From Flavobacteriales bacterium (GTDB lineage: Bacteria > Bacteroidota > Bacteroidia > Flavobacteriales_F > PHOS-HE28): a stretch of 56,448 bases of DNA. Of this stretch, positions 32,797-41,596 are shown in pieces (positions within the stretch are counted from its first letter, which is position 1; each line of letters begins with the position of its first letter). The stretch covers positions 1-56,448 of the forward strand of contig JADKFY010000026.1 of assembly GCA_016717305.1 (NCBI GenBank), written 5' to 3'. The position numbers were made by a program, and so were the translations under genes. The notes beneath the pieces were generated by a model. The model saw only the letters and a list, made by a program, of their open reading frames with translations, made no database searches and was not told where the DNA came from.

Positions 32797-33339
32797 CTAA
32801 GAGGTAACGTTTACGTTGAGGCTGAAAAATGCATTGTGTTGATCGTAGGGAACGAAGCCGTATTCAAGTTTGCCACCGCTTTTCCGGGCGATCTCGATCA
32901 TGCCGAGCCCACCACCACCATTCGTGCTGTACTTGCCATCTGCCAGCGTCTCCCGGTAAAATTCCCGCAGCTGGTCCGGTGGCAAAGCATTGATCCGGTC
33001 CATGTGCCCCTTCAACTTATCCACATCCGAACCAACGATGAAGTTTCCGGTTAGCACCGAATAGCCCTGATCCTGATGCGCGATCATCACTACGCCGTTG
33101 GGTTCGGTGCTGGAACTACCGGGTTGGGGACCCGTATGGTGGTACAAATTCTGAAGGCACTCCATCAACACGTTGAAGACCCTTTTACGCGTGCGAGGAT
33201 CCGGTTCTATCGCCTCCATTTTATTTTCCACCAGACCCAGCAACGCTGAAACAAGCTCAGAAGTCAAATTTCCCTTGAACGACAGCATGACCCGACGCTT
33301 TTCCATTTCATCGTAAAGGTCATGTATCTGGTCGAGCAT
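32797..33339 (-). CDS. siaB: SiaB-family protein kinase (DUF6272)
   Basis: A 180-residue kinase of the GHKL fold. In the Pseudomonas SiaABCD pathway it phosphorylates SiaC and so controls diguanylate cyclase SiaD; here only B and C are adjacent. The N-box-like stretch VFNVLMECLQNLYHHTG and the glycine-rich NGGGGLGMIEIA near residue 142 are the expected ATP-binding parts. It is the first gene of a two-gene leftward operon with the SiaC gene. No SiaA phosphatase or SiaD cyclase lies within the window. The output in this organism is therefore unknown. Confidence 0.85.
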   Translation of the reverse strand: MLDQIHDLYDEMEKRRVMLSFKGNLTSELVSALLGLVENKMEAIEPDPRTRKRVFNVLMECLQNLYHHTGPQPGSSSTEPNGVVMIAHQDQGYSVLTGNFIVGSDVDKLKGHMDRINALPPDQLREFYRETLADGKYSTNGGGGLGMIEIARKSGGKLEYGFVPYDQHNAFFSLNVNVTS

Positions 33340-33477
33340 GCTGGGCTATTGAAAGGAAAGGACCGTTCGTCACAAAGAGAAGAGCATACGGGCCAGGATC
33401 AGGAACGAAGGGTCAGTAGTTATCCACGTATTTGTCAACCCGCACCGGGCGGTTACATTCGCACGACTTTTGGCGGG

Positions 33478-34200
33478 ATGGGGTGGTTCAAACATTGGTT
33501 CGGTACGCGGTACTATTCCCTGCTCTATGGGCATCGGGACCAAGACGATGCCGCCGCGTGGGTGAACACCATCCTCGAACAATGGTCCCTGCCGAGCGGG
33601 GCCAGGGTCCATGATCTGGCCTGTGGAAGAGGAAGACATGCACGTTTCTTTGCTGATGCAGGGTGCGATGTCACTGGAACGGATATCTCAGAAGCCAGCA
33701 TCGAAGAAGCGAGGAGGGCCGTACCGAAGGCGACTTTCGCGGTACACGATATGAGGGAACCGATCCATGCCGATAAGTTCCATGGTGCTTGTTGTCTGTT
33801 CACGAGCCTGGGGTATTTCCAGGAGCTTTCCGATGATCGGAAGGTTTTTCGGGCCGTGGCGGATTCCTTGGTTCCGGGGGGACGATTCGTGGTGGATTTC
33901 ATGAACACGGAACTTGTGTTGCGTGATCTCGTGCCCGAAGAAACATTAGAAGTGGAAGGGATCACGTTCCACATTACACGTGAACTACAAAATGGTGTTC
34001 TCGTGAAACGGATCCTTGTTCTGGATGGCCATGTGGAACACCGGTTCGAGGAGCGCGTGCAGGCGTTGACACCCTCCCAGTTGCAGGACCTGGCCGTTGA
34101 GGCAGGATTCAACGTGGATGCCATTACCGATGGACCCGACCCGACGCCTTTCAACCCGCAACATTCGCAACGTTTTGTGCTTTGGATGACGCTCAAATGA
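33478..34200 (+). CDS. Class I SAM-dependent methyltransferase
   Basis: A protein of 240 residues with a Rossmann methyltransferase core. Motif I, VHDLACGRGRHARFFA, is at about residues 44-59, the acidic residue after strand 2 is Asp69 (TGTDIS), and SLGYF is motif IV-like. The N-terminus MGWFKHWFGTRYYSLLYGHRD is typical of a family of small Bacteroidota methyltransferases. The substrate is not indicated. The ATG at 33478 follows AT-poor upstream sequence; the longer frame from 33322 is unlikely. The stop codon overlaps the next start by four bases (ATGA), so it is coupled to the ZIP gene. Confidence 0.8.
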   Translation: MGWFKHWFGTRYYSLLYGHRDQDDAAAWVNTILEQWSLPSGARVHDLACGRGRHARFFADAGCDVTGTDISEASIEEARRAVPKATFAVHDMREPIHADKFHGACCLFTSLGYFQELSDDRKVFRAVADSLVPGGRFVVDFMNTELVLRDLVPEETLEVEGITFHITRELQNGVLVKRILVLDGHVEHRFEERVQALTPSQLQDLAVEAGFNVDAITDGPDPTPFNPQHSQRFVLWMTLK

Positions 34201-34895
34201 TAATAACGACCGCGATCTCCTTCTTCTTGCTTCCATTGCTCGGTGGTGTTCTGGTGCGGATGCTGAAACCGGAAGCCAAGTGGTTACGCTTACTGCTATC
34301 CTTTAGCGGTGCGTTCTTGCTAGGTGTGGTCTTTTTGCATATGCTTCCGGAATTGTACGAGGAAGCAGGTATGGGTATCGGGATCTTCGTATTGGCCGGG
34401 TTCCTGTTACAAGTGGTGTTGGAGTTCTTCAGTCATGGTATCGAACATGGTCATGTGCATGCAATACCGGGCAAAGCATTACCATGGATCACGTTGCTTA
34501 GTCTTTGCTTGCATTCATACACTGAAGGGATCCCGTTCGCTGATCCTTCAGTTGCGGGAAATGTGCCGTTCTTGGCAGGGGTGCTGTTGCATAAACTTCC
34601 TATGGCCGTGGCACTTGCAACGGTGCTTCTTCGATCAGGTACACCGCTTTGGACCAGTTGGGCCATCTTGGTGATCTTCGCTTTGGCTGCACCACTCGGG
34701 ATCGCGACAGGGGTGATGGCCGGTGAGAATTTAGGGCACCATTTCCTGCACAACATGCTTGGTATTGCCATCGGTATGCTGCTGCACATCAGTACCACCA
34801 TCATCTTCGAAAGCGCGCCGGAGCATCGCTTCAATGCGCAACGATTCTTGGCCGTCCTGGTAGGAGCGGGCCTCGCGCTGGTCTCCATTCATTGA
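34197..34895 (+). CDS. ZIP-family divalent metal transporter
   Basis: An inner-membrane metal importer of 232 residues with about eight membrane segments. The metal-binding motifs are LCLHSYTEGIPFADPS in segment 4 (His and Glu) and HKLPMAVALATVLL in segment 5. The histidine-rich loop GIEHGHVHAIPG between segments 3 and 4 fits the family. Zinc, iron or manganese are all possible substrates. The start codon overlaps the methyltransferase stop, which suggests translational coupling. The length is slightly short but complete. Confidence 0.88.
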   Translation: MIITTAISFFLLPLLGGVLVRMLKPEAKWLRLLLSFSGAFLLGVVFLHMLPELYEEAGMGIGIFVLAGFLLQVVLEFFSHGIEHGHVHAIPGKALPWITLLSLCLHSYTEGIPFADPSVAGNVPFLAGVLLHKLPMAVALATVLLRSGTPLWTSWAILVIFALAAPLGIATGVMAGENLGHHFLHNMLGIAIGMLLHISTTIIFESAPEHRFNAQRFLAVLVGAGLALVSIH

Positions 34896-34962
34896 ACTTT
34901 TTCCGGGTACCACAATATGGATCGCTACATGTCGTTACTTTGTAGCGCAAAGTACTTTGTAC

Positions 34963-35627
34963 ATGAAAACGACCGACCCGCATTTCGAGCTTGCCCAGAT
35001 CCGTGGGCTTATGGACCGCAGCACGCGATTCCTCAGTCTTAGTGGCCTCAGTGGTGTTGTCGCAGGGGTGCTCGCGCTTGCAGGTGCATTCTTCGCACAC
35101 CGTTACATGGACGAGCATTTGGCCGTGCGTGAGGATCCCTTGACATATGGGGAAGGACTGAGCACGGGGTGAACTATGTCTCGCACATGGTGGTGCTTTG
35201 TAGCATTGCTACTACCGTTCTTGTAGTCGCCTTGCTAGGGGCATTCTGGTTCACGTGGCGCAGATCCATGAAGGTGGGGCAGGGGATGTGGGATCCAGCC
35301 GCCAGGCGGTTGGCCGTTAATCTCTTCATCCCGCTAGCTGCTGGTGGAATTTTCTGCTTGGCCTTGTTCTACTACGGCCTTCCGGGATTGGTGCCATCAG
35401 CGACGCTCGTGTTCTACGGACTGGCACTGCTCAACGCATCGAAATACACACTTGATGAAGTGCGCTGGCTTGGACTTAGCGAACTCGTCCTTGGCCTGAT
35501 CGCGGCCTTTTGGATCGGAGCGGGGTTGATGTTCTGGGCACTTGGTTTCGGGGTGTTGCACATTTTCTACGGAGCCTTGATGTACCACCGCAACGAACGG
35601 GTTGCAGGACCAGAGAAGGCGGAATGA
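34963..35627 (+). pseudogene. Membrane protein split by a frame change
   Basis: Two open frames, 34963-35172 and 35169-35627, together spell one multi-pass protein. The first begins MKTTDPHFELAQIRGLMDRS, the family-like N-terminus with the LSGLSGVVAGVLALAGAFFA segment. The second continues with further segments (VVALLGAFWFTWRRSMKVG and the LLNASKYTLDEVRWLG region). The frames overlap by four bases (GTGA) at 35169. In related proteins I know, these two halves are one chain of about 210 residues, so a one-base indel is likely. A real split into two coupled proteins is the alternative. The next gene overlaps its stop by four bases. Confidence 0.55.
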
Positions 35628-35911
35628 TCGAGTTGCTCAATAAAGCCTTCGAAAGCCGCGTGCGCCTTGGTATCATGGCCGTGTTGGTCGTGAACGAATG
35701 GGTGGACCACGCACGTTTGAAAGAGCTCCTGGGGGTGACCGATGGGAACTTGGCAAGCCATCTCTCGGCTTTGGAAGAGTTGAAGTATGTTCAGGTACGA
35801 AAGCGATTTATCGGGAAGCGACCCAATACGAGCTATAAAGGCACCGTTAGCGGCACGAAAGCCTTCAGGTCCCATCTGGATGCCATTGAGAAACTGATCC
35901 CAAAGAACTGA
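35624..35911 (+). CDS. Small winged-helix transcriptional regulator
   Basis: A 95-residue DNA-binding protein. The helix-turn-helix region is VDHARLKELLGVTDGNLASHLSALEELKYVQVRKRF, close to the small MarR/ArsR-like group (HTH_34). It lacks an obvious effector domain. Its ATG overlaps the stop of the membrane protein before it (ATGA), an arrangement often seen for this regulator and membrane-protein pair in Bacteroidota, and it likely controls this operon. Three bases separate it from the DUF4153-like gene. Confidence 0.82.
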   Translation: MIELLNKAFESRVRLGIMAVLVVNEWVDHARLKELLGVTDGNLASHLSALEELKYVQVRKRFIGKRPNTSYKGTVSGTKAFRSHLDAIEKLIPKN

Positions 35912-35914
35912 ACG

Positions 35915-37480
35915 ATGATGAACTATGCCCTGACCAACCACTGGCAACGCTATTCCACTTCGTTCATGGTCCTTCTCGCCACGATCATATTCCACGTCTT
36001 CTTCTTCGAGCGCTCGTTGGGTCTCAACCTGACCTTTTTCAGCCTGCTCATTACCGTTTTTCTGGTACAACGCAATTCGTTCAACACGTTGTCCGGTCCA
36101 GCGCGAATGGCCATGGTCGGTGCGCTGGTGGCGAGTGCCATGTTCTATGTACATCACAGTATCATAGCGGGTTTTGCAGTGATCCTGGCATTGGGGATCT
36201 TTTCTGCCGTTGCGAATGAAGCCAGGTTAAGGTCGGTGTTCTTTACGGGTGTTCAGCTATTCGGGAATTATTTCATGCTACCCATAGCAGCATTGGGTAA
36301 GCTGGATGATGTAGCACTCTCGCGTGGAGCTTCGCGCAAGGGTTGGCGTTGGACCAAACTTGCCCTGTTCCCGTTACTGATCGTGGTCATTTTCTTCCAT
36401 CTCTACCGCGCGGGGAATCCGAAATTCGAGAGTCTCACGGCTGGCTTCCTAGAGGCCTTTGAGAATGTCTTTGCTGATCTTTTTGACCACCTCTTCACGT
36501 GGCAAACCATGTTCTTCCTTTTCGGTCTAATTGTTTGCGCGGGCTTGTTGCTCCGTACGGTCCCAAGTCTCATCCTTCAATGGGAACAACAGTTCGCTGA
36601 TGTGTTGGTCAGGATCCGGATCCGACGGCCGAGCTGGGCAAAACCGCTGGCCATGGACCCATTGGAGCGTGAACGACGAATGGGAATGATCCTTTTGTTG
36701 GCCGTGAACGCTCTGCTTCTTGTCGTGAATATCATAGACATTTCATGGGTTTGGGTGGGCTTTGAAGTACCTGAAGGATTCAGTTTGAAACAATTCGTCC
36801 ACGAGGGGACCTGGATGCTCATCGTCAGTATCCTGCTGAGCATGATGATCTTGATGTACTTGTTCCGTGCGAACCTGAATTTCTATTCACGCAATGTGGG
36901 CTTAAAGCGCTTGGCCATGCTTTGGATCGCACAGAATTTCATCTTGGGCATGTCTGTTTTCCTGCGGAATTACCACTACATCTCATTTCACGGCTTGGCC
37001 TATAAGCGTATTGGTGTGATCGTTTTCCTCGCTCTCGTATTGGTCGGCCTTGTTACACTTTTCATGAAAGTGTACTCAAGGAAAAGCGTGTTCTACATGG
37101 TCCGTGTGAATGGCTGGGCAGCCTTCGCGGTATTGATCGGTCTAACGACGGTGGATTGGGACATTTTCATTGTCCGCCACAACTTGGAACACCCGAACAA
37201 GGGAGAGATCGACATTGACAATTACCTCTCGATGAGCGACAAGGTCCTTCCAATGCTCTACGCGAACGTGGATGTCGTGGAAGCACAAATGGCACAGCAT
37301 CGAACGAACAATGTGCGATGGGTTGATCACCTGGACCCCAAGACGTTCAAGGCCGAACTGGATAGCAAGCGTGATCGTTGTATAGCTCGCATTGAAGGCT
37401 TGGATCTTCTCGAAAGCAATTTGGCCGACCGAAGAACGCTGAAAGCATTGGTTGAATTGAATGAGGCCGGAAGACCATGA
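35915..37480 (+). CDS. DUF4153/DUF4173-like multi-pass membrane protein
   Basis: A 521-residue membrane protein with about a dozen hydrophobic segments across the first 420 residues and a soluble tail rich in charged residues (about residues 430-521). The central stretch SFVNRFFDLFA-like region of the DUF4173 family is not obvious, but the overall pattern (LTFFSLLITVFLVQ, NYHYISFHGLAYKRIGV) fits the DUF4153/4173 group. It has no known biochemical activity. It is part of the overlapping run of genes from 35624 to 39594, and its stop overlaps the next start (ATGA). Confidence 0.7.
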   Translation: MMNYALTNHWQRYSTSFMVLLATIIFHVFFFERSLGLNLTFFSLLITVFLVQRNSFNTLSGPARMAMVGALVASAMFYVHHSIIAGFAVILALGIFSAVANEARLRSVFFTGVQLFGNYFMLPIAALGKLDDVALSRGASRKGWRWTKLALFPLLIVVIFFHLYRAGNPKFESLTAGFLEAFENVFADLFDHLFTWQTMFFLFGLIVCAGLLLRTVPSLILQWEQQFADVLVRIRIRRPSWAKPLAMDPLERERRMGMILLLAVNALLLVVNIIDISWVWVGFEVPEGFSLKQFVHEGTWMLIVSILLSMMILMYLFRANLNFYSRNVGLKRLAMLWIAQNFILGMSVFLRNYHYISFHGLAYKRIGVIVFLALVLVGLVTLFMKVYSRKSVFYMVRVNGWAAFAVLIGLTTVDWDIFIVRHNLEHPNKGEIDIDNYLSMSDKVLPMLYANVDVVEAQMAQHRTNNVRWVDHLDPKTFKAELDSKRDRCIARIEGLDLLESNLADRRTLKALVELNEAGRP

Positions 37481-37962
37481 ATAAGGACCTCCGCTACATC
37501 CGACGGTGGATCGTGCTTTTCATGGTGGGTTTGATCATCAGCGGTATTCCTGCAGTGCCGTTGGAATGGGGTGCGAATTGGTTGGCCGATGTGACACGTA
37601 ATTGGGGAGATCCAATGTCCATGTGGACTGCTACGACCGCTATGGCGATCGCAGATGTTGCCGCAAACTATCCGTTCATGTTCTACGGAACGGATCGGTT
37701 GGCCTTCGCACATATTGTGATCGCGTTGGCATTCATTGGGCCTTACCGTGATCCGATCAGGAACAAGTGGGTGATCCAGTGGGGGCTGTGGTGTTGCCTT
37801 CTCGTACTTCCGCTGGCTTTCTTATGGGCACCTGTACGTGGGATCCCTTTCTTCTGGCGCTGTATCGATGCTTCTTTCGGTCTGTTCGGTGCCATTCCGC
37901 TATGGCTGGTCCTTCGGCGGATCGATCGATCGGCCTCATCCCTTCAACCTGAAAGAGAATGA
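37477..37962 (+). CDS. Hypothetical membrane protein
   Basis: A 161-residue protein with about four hydrophobic segments (VLFMVGLIISGIPAVPLEW, VIALAFIG, WCCLLVLPLAFLWAP, GLFGAIPLWLVL). The start at 37477 overlaps the upstream stop by four bases, and its own stop overlaps the next start by four bases, so translation is coupled on both sides. I do not recognise the family. Confidence 0.75.
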   Translation: MNKDLRYIRRWIVLFMVGLIISGIPAVPLEWGANWLADVTRNWGDPMSMWTATTAMAIADVAANYPFMFYGTDRLAFAHIVIALAFIGPYRDPIRNKWVIQWGLWCCLLVLPLAFLWAPVRGIPFFWRCIDASFGLFGAIPLWLVLRRIDRSASSLQPERE

Positions 37963-38888
37963 AGCTACCAGAGCATTTCCGCGAACCCGTCGAATTGGTA
38001 CTGGTGCTTGGTATTGCCACGGCATTGGCTTTTGCACCGGATGCGTACTTGCCCATGCTGGCCAGGGCATTCCTGGTGCAATGGGCCGCGTTCCTGATCG
38101 GCGTAGCCATCATAATGGGCTGGCGAAGGCATTGGTGGACGGCAACTGGATCCATTCTCGGTGCCCTGCTTTTGATCTTGCAGCTCCCGGCATCTGGAGA
38201 ATTGACCGCGTTTGATGCGAACAAGTCCGGTATCCGTGTCATGCACATGAACGTCCTGCAGCCGAATATCCGTTTCGAACAGGTCATCGGACAAGCACTT
38301 CAGGGTGATGCAGACATTGTTTCCGTGCAAGAGGTAAGTCCGGAATGGGCATTCCAACTGGGAGCCGGACTTCGATCAGCGTATCCGTACATGCATGTGG
38401 AACCCCGTACCAATTGCTACGGCATCGCTTTGTTCAGCAAGCGACCTTTTAAGCAGGTAGGTACCGTTACGGTCATGGGTGCTCCTTTTATCGAAGCGAT
38501 ATTCGAGGAAGATGGTACACCGTTCCGTGTCCTGGTCGTACACACCACGTCACCGATCAGCTACGCACACTTCCAACGTCGCAACGCGCAATTTGAACAC
38601 CTCGCCGAATATCTCAGTAGGAGCGATACGGCAACTGTGCTGATCGGGGACCTTAACACCGTGCCATGGGACCATGCGTTCCAACGATTCTGTGCCAGCA
38701 CGGAGCTACGGCCGATCAGCAAGAGGATCCAACTGACTTGGCCATCTCTAGGGCCATTTTCGTTGATCCAGCTTGACCATTTGTTGGTCTCCGCGGGTCT
38801 TGTGTCCACCTCGGTGGAAACATTTCCCATTGCAGGAAGCGATCATCGTGGCCTAATGGCCGAAATACGCTTAGGACATGCGCGCTGA
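37959..38888 (+). CDS. Endonuclease/exonuclease/phosphatase-family membrane protein
   Basis: A 309-residue protein whose N-terminal 80 residues form about three membrane segments, followed by an EEP catalytic domain. The domain shows VMHMNVLQPN (metal-binding start), VSVQEVSPEW, GIALFSKRP, LIGDLNTVPWD and the terminal AGSDHRGLMAEI. These supply the Asn, Glu, Asp-Asn and Asp-His residues of the family. Enzymes of this fold cleave phosphodiesters of nucleic acids or of lipid head groups; membrane anchoring favours an envelope substrate, but this is inference. It overlaps the next gene by 11 bases. Confidence 0.85.
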   Translation: MKLPEHFREPVELVLVLGIATALAFAPDAYLPMLARAFLVQWAAFLIGVAIIMGWRRHWWTATGSILGALLLILQLPASGELTAFDANKSGIRVMHMNVLQPNIRFEQVIGQALQGDADIVSVQEVSPEWAFQLGAGLRSAYPYMHVEPRTNCYGIALFSKRPFKQVGTVTVMGAPFIEAIFEEDGTPFRVLVVHTTSPISYAHFQRRNAQFEHLAEYLSRSDTATVLIGDLNTVPWDHAFQRFCASTELRPISKRIQLTWPSLGPFSLIQLDHLLVSAGLVSTSVETFPIAGSDHRGLMAEIRLGHAR

Positions 38889-39594
38889 TATTCGCCGCCT
38901 TTTCATTTGGATGACACTGTTCTTCGTGGCCATGGCCTATTTGGAAAGTGCGGTCGTGGTGTATCTGCGTGCCCTCTATTATCCGAAGGGCTTCGATTTT
39001 CCCTTGGTGCCGATGGATGTCGCTCTGGTCAATACCGAGGTCTTTCGCGAATTCGCAACATTGGTCATGCTGCTCGCTCCGGCGGCGTTGGTCACACGAT
39101 CAGCCTTGGAACGCTTCGCTTGGTTCTGTTTCGGCTTTGGGATCTGGGACATTTTCTACTACATCTGGCTGAAGGTGCTCCTGGACTGGCCATCAAGTTT
39201 GGCGAGCAGGGACCTGCTTTTCCTGATCCCGGTGCCTTGGGTGGGGCCGGTTTGGGCACCATGCGTGGTTTCTCTGGGTCTTATCCTTTTGGCCGTGATC
39301 ATCCTCTATGGTCGATCCAAGGACGCTGCCGGATCCGTAGCTCTTCCTACATGGGGTTTGTGGATCACCGGAGCCTTATTGATCGTTGTGTCCTTCACAT
39401 TGGATCCCATACTCGCTTTGGTCGGTGGGAATGGCTCAGTGGATGTGATGTCCATCGCCGATGCGCGAGCCAATGCCGTGACAAATGGCAGGGTGTACGT
39501 TCCGGAGGTGTTTCCATTGATCTGGTTCGTGGTAGGTACAACCATTGCTTTTCTGGGTATCATGAGGCACTTTTTCAGGATAGCAAGGGCTTAA
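38878..39594 (+). CDS. Hypothetical multi-pass membrane protein
   Basis: A 238-residue protein with about six to seven hydrophobic segments, including MTLFFVAMAYLESAVVVYLR at the N-terminus and WFVVGTTIAFLGIMRHFF at the C-terminus. The acidic residue in YLES is within the first segment. It overlaps the EEP gene by 11 bases and ends the overlapping run. Its TAA stop codon is itself the first three bases of a repeat element. The function is unknown. Confidence 0.75.
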   Translation: MRADIRRLFIWMTLFFVAMAYLESAVVVYLRALYYPKGFDFPLVPMDVALVNTEVFREFATLVMLLAPAALVTRSALERFAWFCFGFGIWDIFYYIWLKVLLDWPSSLASRDLLFLIPVPWVGPVWAPCVVSLGLILLAVIILYGRSKDAAGSVALPTWGLWITGALLIVVSFTLDPILALVGGNGSVDVMSIADARANAVTNGRVYVPEVFPLIWFVVGTTIAFLGIMRHFFRIARA

Positions 39595-40023
39595 GGTTAT
39601 CTCGAAAGACCTCGAACCTGCTTCGCGTTGCTCATCTCGGTGCAAGGCTCCTCTTGGTCCATACTTCTCCCTTAATAAGGCTGAAAAAGTTGTTACTCGG
39701 TCGGAGACTTTGTTCCAGTATCCTCACTGTGTCACGCCCTGTCTTGATCAACAATATCCTTATGGGTATCTCGAAGGACCTCCCTCTGGCGGCATCAACA
39801 CTTCGTGCTGACCCTTCTGGCGTGTGGCTCTTCTTGATCCATACTTCGTTGTTCCTCAGTCGGAGACTTCATTCCAGTATCCTCTCTTCGTCACGCCTCG
39901 TCTGGATCAAGAATATCCATCCGTGCCTCCCGCAGTGCAGCGGGACGTTCGAAGTTCTTCGAGGTACCCTTATGCGCCTCCCGCATTGTTCCGGGGCGTT
40001 CGAGATCCATCGTGAAACCCTTA
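39592..40023. repeat. Repeat cluster: family A inverted copies and a tandem duplication
   Basis: Four copies of the family A arm (TAAGGGTATCTCGAA type) occur. Two are direct (39592-39617 and 39761-39783) and two inverted (39947-39972 and 39998-40023), so the outer pair brackets 432 bases. Inside, a degenerate tandem pair lies at 39651-39760 and 39831-39919, sharing CGGAGACTT, TTCCAGTATCCTC and GTCACGCC. The segment after 39922 holds a second tandem (CGCCTCCCGCA type). The first copy overlaps the stop codon of the membrane protein gene before it. No gene is supported in this 0.5 kb gap. Confidence 0.65.
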
Positions 40024-40103
40024 GGATCCCCATTCAAACCAGCGGTTGTGGATAAAGGGTAACCATAACGGAAGCAACCTCGTTCAAACCCCACGTCTAC
40101 ATC

Positions 40104-40427
40104 ATGGAAACCAAAAAGAAAATGGTAGCGGAAGCCAGATTATTCGTGAGGTTGGGACTGTTGTCCTTTGCCGGCTTCGTATTCTATTATGCGCACTTAT
40201 TTTTCGGGTTGTTGGACAACGTGGTGTTATTCAAGATGCTGGCGGTTACCTTTCTGCTTGCGACCTTACCCTTGCCGATCATTGCTGTAAACAACAAGAA
40301 GTTGTTCCCGGAACTCAATGCCAGCGGGCGTACGGTACTTAAATTGGTGACCGCCCTGTTGCTGATCCATCATTTCCTTATGACGTTCATCTTCGTGATG
40401 TTCCTTCAGGGTGGATCTATTTTCTGA
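40104..40427 (+). CDS. Small hypothetical membrane protein
   Basis: A 107-residue protein starting METKKKMVAEARLFVRLG, with three hydrophobic segments (LLSFAGFVFYYAHLFFGL, MLAVTFLLATLPLPIIAV, LVTALLLIHHFLMTFIFVMFL). It is complete, with no recognised family. It stands between the repeat cluster and the NRDE gene, 27 bases from the latter, and could be co-transcribed with it. Confidence 0.65.
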   Translation: METKKKMVAEARLFVRLGLLSFAGFVFYYAHLFFGLLDNVVLFKMLAVTFLLATLPLPIIAVNNKKLFPELNASGRTVLKLVTALLLIHHFLMTFIFVMFLQGGSIF

Positions 40428-40454
40428 GCACCTGCCGAAGTATACCTTCGCTCT

Positions 40455-41201
40455 GTGTGCTTGATCCTACTGGCCTATAAGGTCCATCCAAATTTTCCGC
40501 TGATCGTTGCTGCCAACCGGGATGAATTCCACGAGAGGCCCACGAGTTCGGCAGCCTTTTGGCCTGAATATCCAGATGTGCTCGCCGGGAAAGACCTGAA
40601 AGGAAAGGGGACTTGGCTGGGGATCACCCGCCCCGGACGCTTTGCCGCACTGACCAATTATAGGGACATGAGCAGACCATCTTTGGAAGGACCCTCGCGC
40701 GGACTCTTGGTGCGTGATTTACTTCTGAAAGACCGGGCAATGACCGGTACTGATGTTATGGAAGGCTTCAATTTGATCTACGGTCCTATTGATGCGTTGA
40801 GATACCATTCCAATGTATCGCATATCGATCAGGTTCTTCCTGTTGGCTTTCATGGGATCAGCAATCATTTTCTTGATACGCCATGGCCAAAGGTCGTGAT
40901 CGCGGGTGGTCGATTCGAACGGGCGATGAACAGCGCGCAACCGGATCCGGAAGTGCTTTTCGAATTATTGAAGGATCGGTCAGTTGCTGCGGATGACGAA
41001 CTCCCAGAAACCGGCGTTGGGTTGAAGTGGGAGCGGGTGCTCAGTTCCGCCTTTATCGATGCGGAAAATTATGGTACGCGCTGTTCAACGGTCATCATGG
41101 TCGATCATTCGGGACAGGTCTTCCTTGAAGAGCGGACCTACGCGCCCGATCCACTGCCGCCTGCCCTGTTCAAATTCCAAATTGATCTCCCGGCTTCGTA
41201 G
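40455..41201 (+). CDS. NRDE-family (TANGO2-like) protein
   Basis: A 248-residue protein with the diagnostic N-terminus MCLILLAYKVHPNFPLIVAA then NRDE, in which the second residue is a Cys, as in the Ntn-like fold family. Further motifs are WLGITRPGRFAALTNYRD and GLLVRDLL. The start codon is GTG (40455-40457). Members have been linked to heme or lipid homeostasis, but the bacterial role is unclear. The length is normal for the family. Confidence 0.88.
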   Translation: MCLILLAYKVHPNFPLIVAANRDEFHERPTSSAAFWPEYPDVLAGKDLKGKGTWLGITRPGRFAALTNYRDMSRPSLEGPSRGLLVRDLLLKDRAMTGTDVMEGFNLIYGPIDALRYHSNVSHIDQVLPVGFHGISNHFLDTPWPKVVIAGGRFERAMNSAQPDPEVLFELLKDRSVAADDELPETGVGLKWERVLSSAFIDAENYGTRCSTVIMVDHSGQVFLEERTYAPDPLPPALFKFQIDLPAS

Positions 41202-41242
41202 AACATTTCGGCGTTCTGCATGTTGGATAAGAAATAGCAAGC

Positions 41243-41422
41243 ATGTTCAATTTGTTCAAGAAGAAGGATCCACGCGAAGCGGTCATGAAGCGTTATCGGG
41301 AACTATTGGCAGAGTCACATCGGCTCAGCACGATCGACCGTAAGGCAAGTGACCTTAAACGCGCAGAGGCAGAAAACCTGCTCGATGAATTCGATCGGAA
41401 GTCCAAGAAGGGTACTTTGTAA
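41243..41422 (+). CDS. Lacal_2735-like small protein
   Basis: A 59-residue protein missed by size filters. It begins MFNLFKKKDPREAVMKRYRE and continues LLAESHRLSTIDRKASDLKR, which matches my memory of the small Lacal_2735 family of Bacteroidota. It is highly charged and predicted helical. It begins 41 bases after the NRDE stop and is followed at a distance by a terminator, so it may be the last gene of that unit. No function is known. Confidence 0.75.
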   Translation: MFNLFKKKDPREAVMKRYRELLAESHRLSTIDRKASDLKRAEAENLLDEFDRKSKKGTL

Positions 41423-41559
41423 CCTTCCCCCTCATAGTGCCGTTCAATAACCATCTGCCAACGAAAGAAGGCAAATAGGCACACCTGATCCAAAGGGACA
41501 TCAGCCTCGCGGCGCTAAAAGTCCCCGTCCGAGCCCGTAAGCTGGGAGATCAGGATACT

Positions 41560-41596
41560 CGGAAGCCCGCCCCGTAAGGCGGGCTTCGCCTATTTT
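41560..41596. terminator. Bidirectional terminator between Lacal_2735-like and DUF2490 genes
   Basis: The stem GAAGCCCGCC pairs with GGCGGGCTTC around a short CCGTAA loop (41562-41587) and is followed by TATTTT. It overlaps the start of the leftward DUF2490 gene's 3' end, so it most likely serves that gene and the rightward one. Confidence 0.7.
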
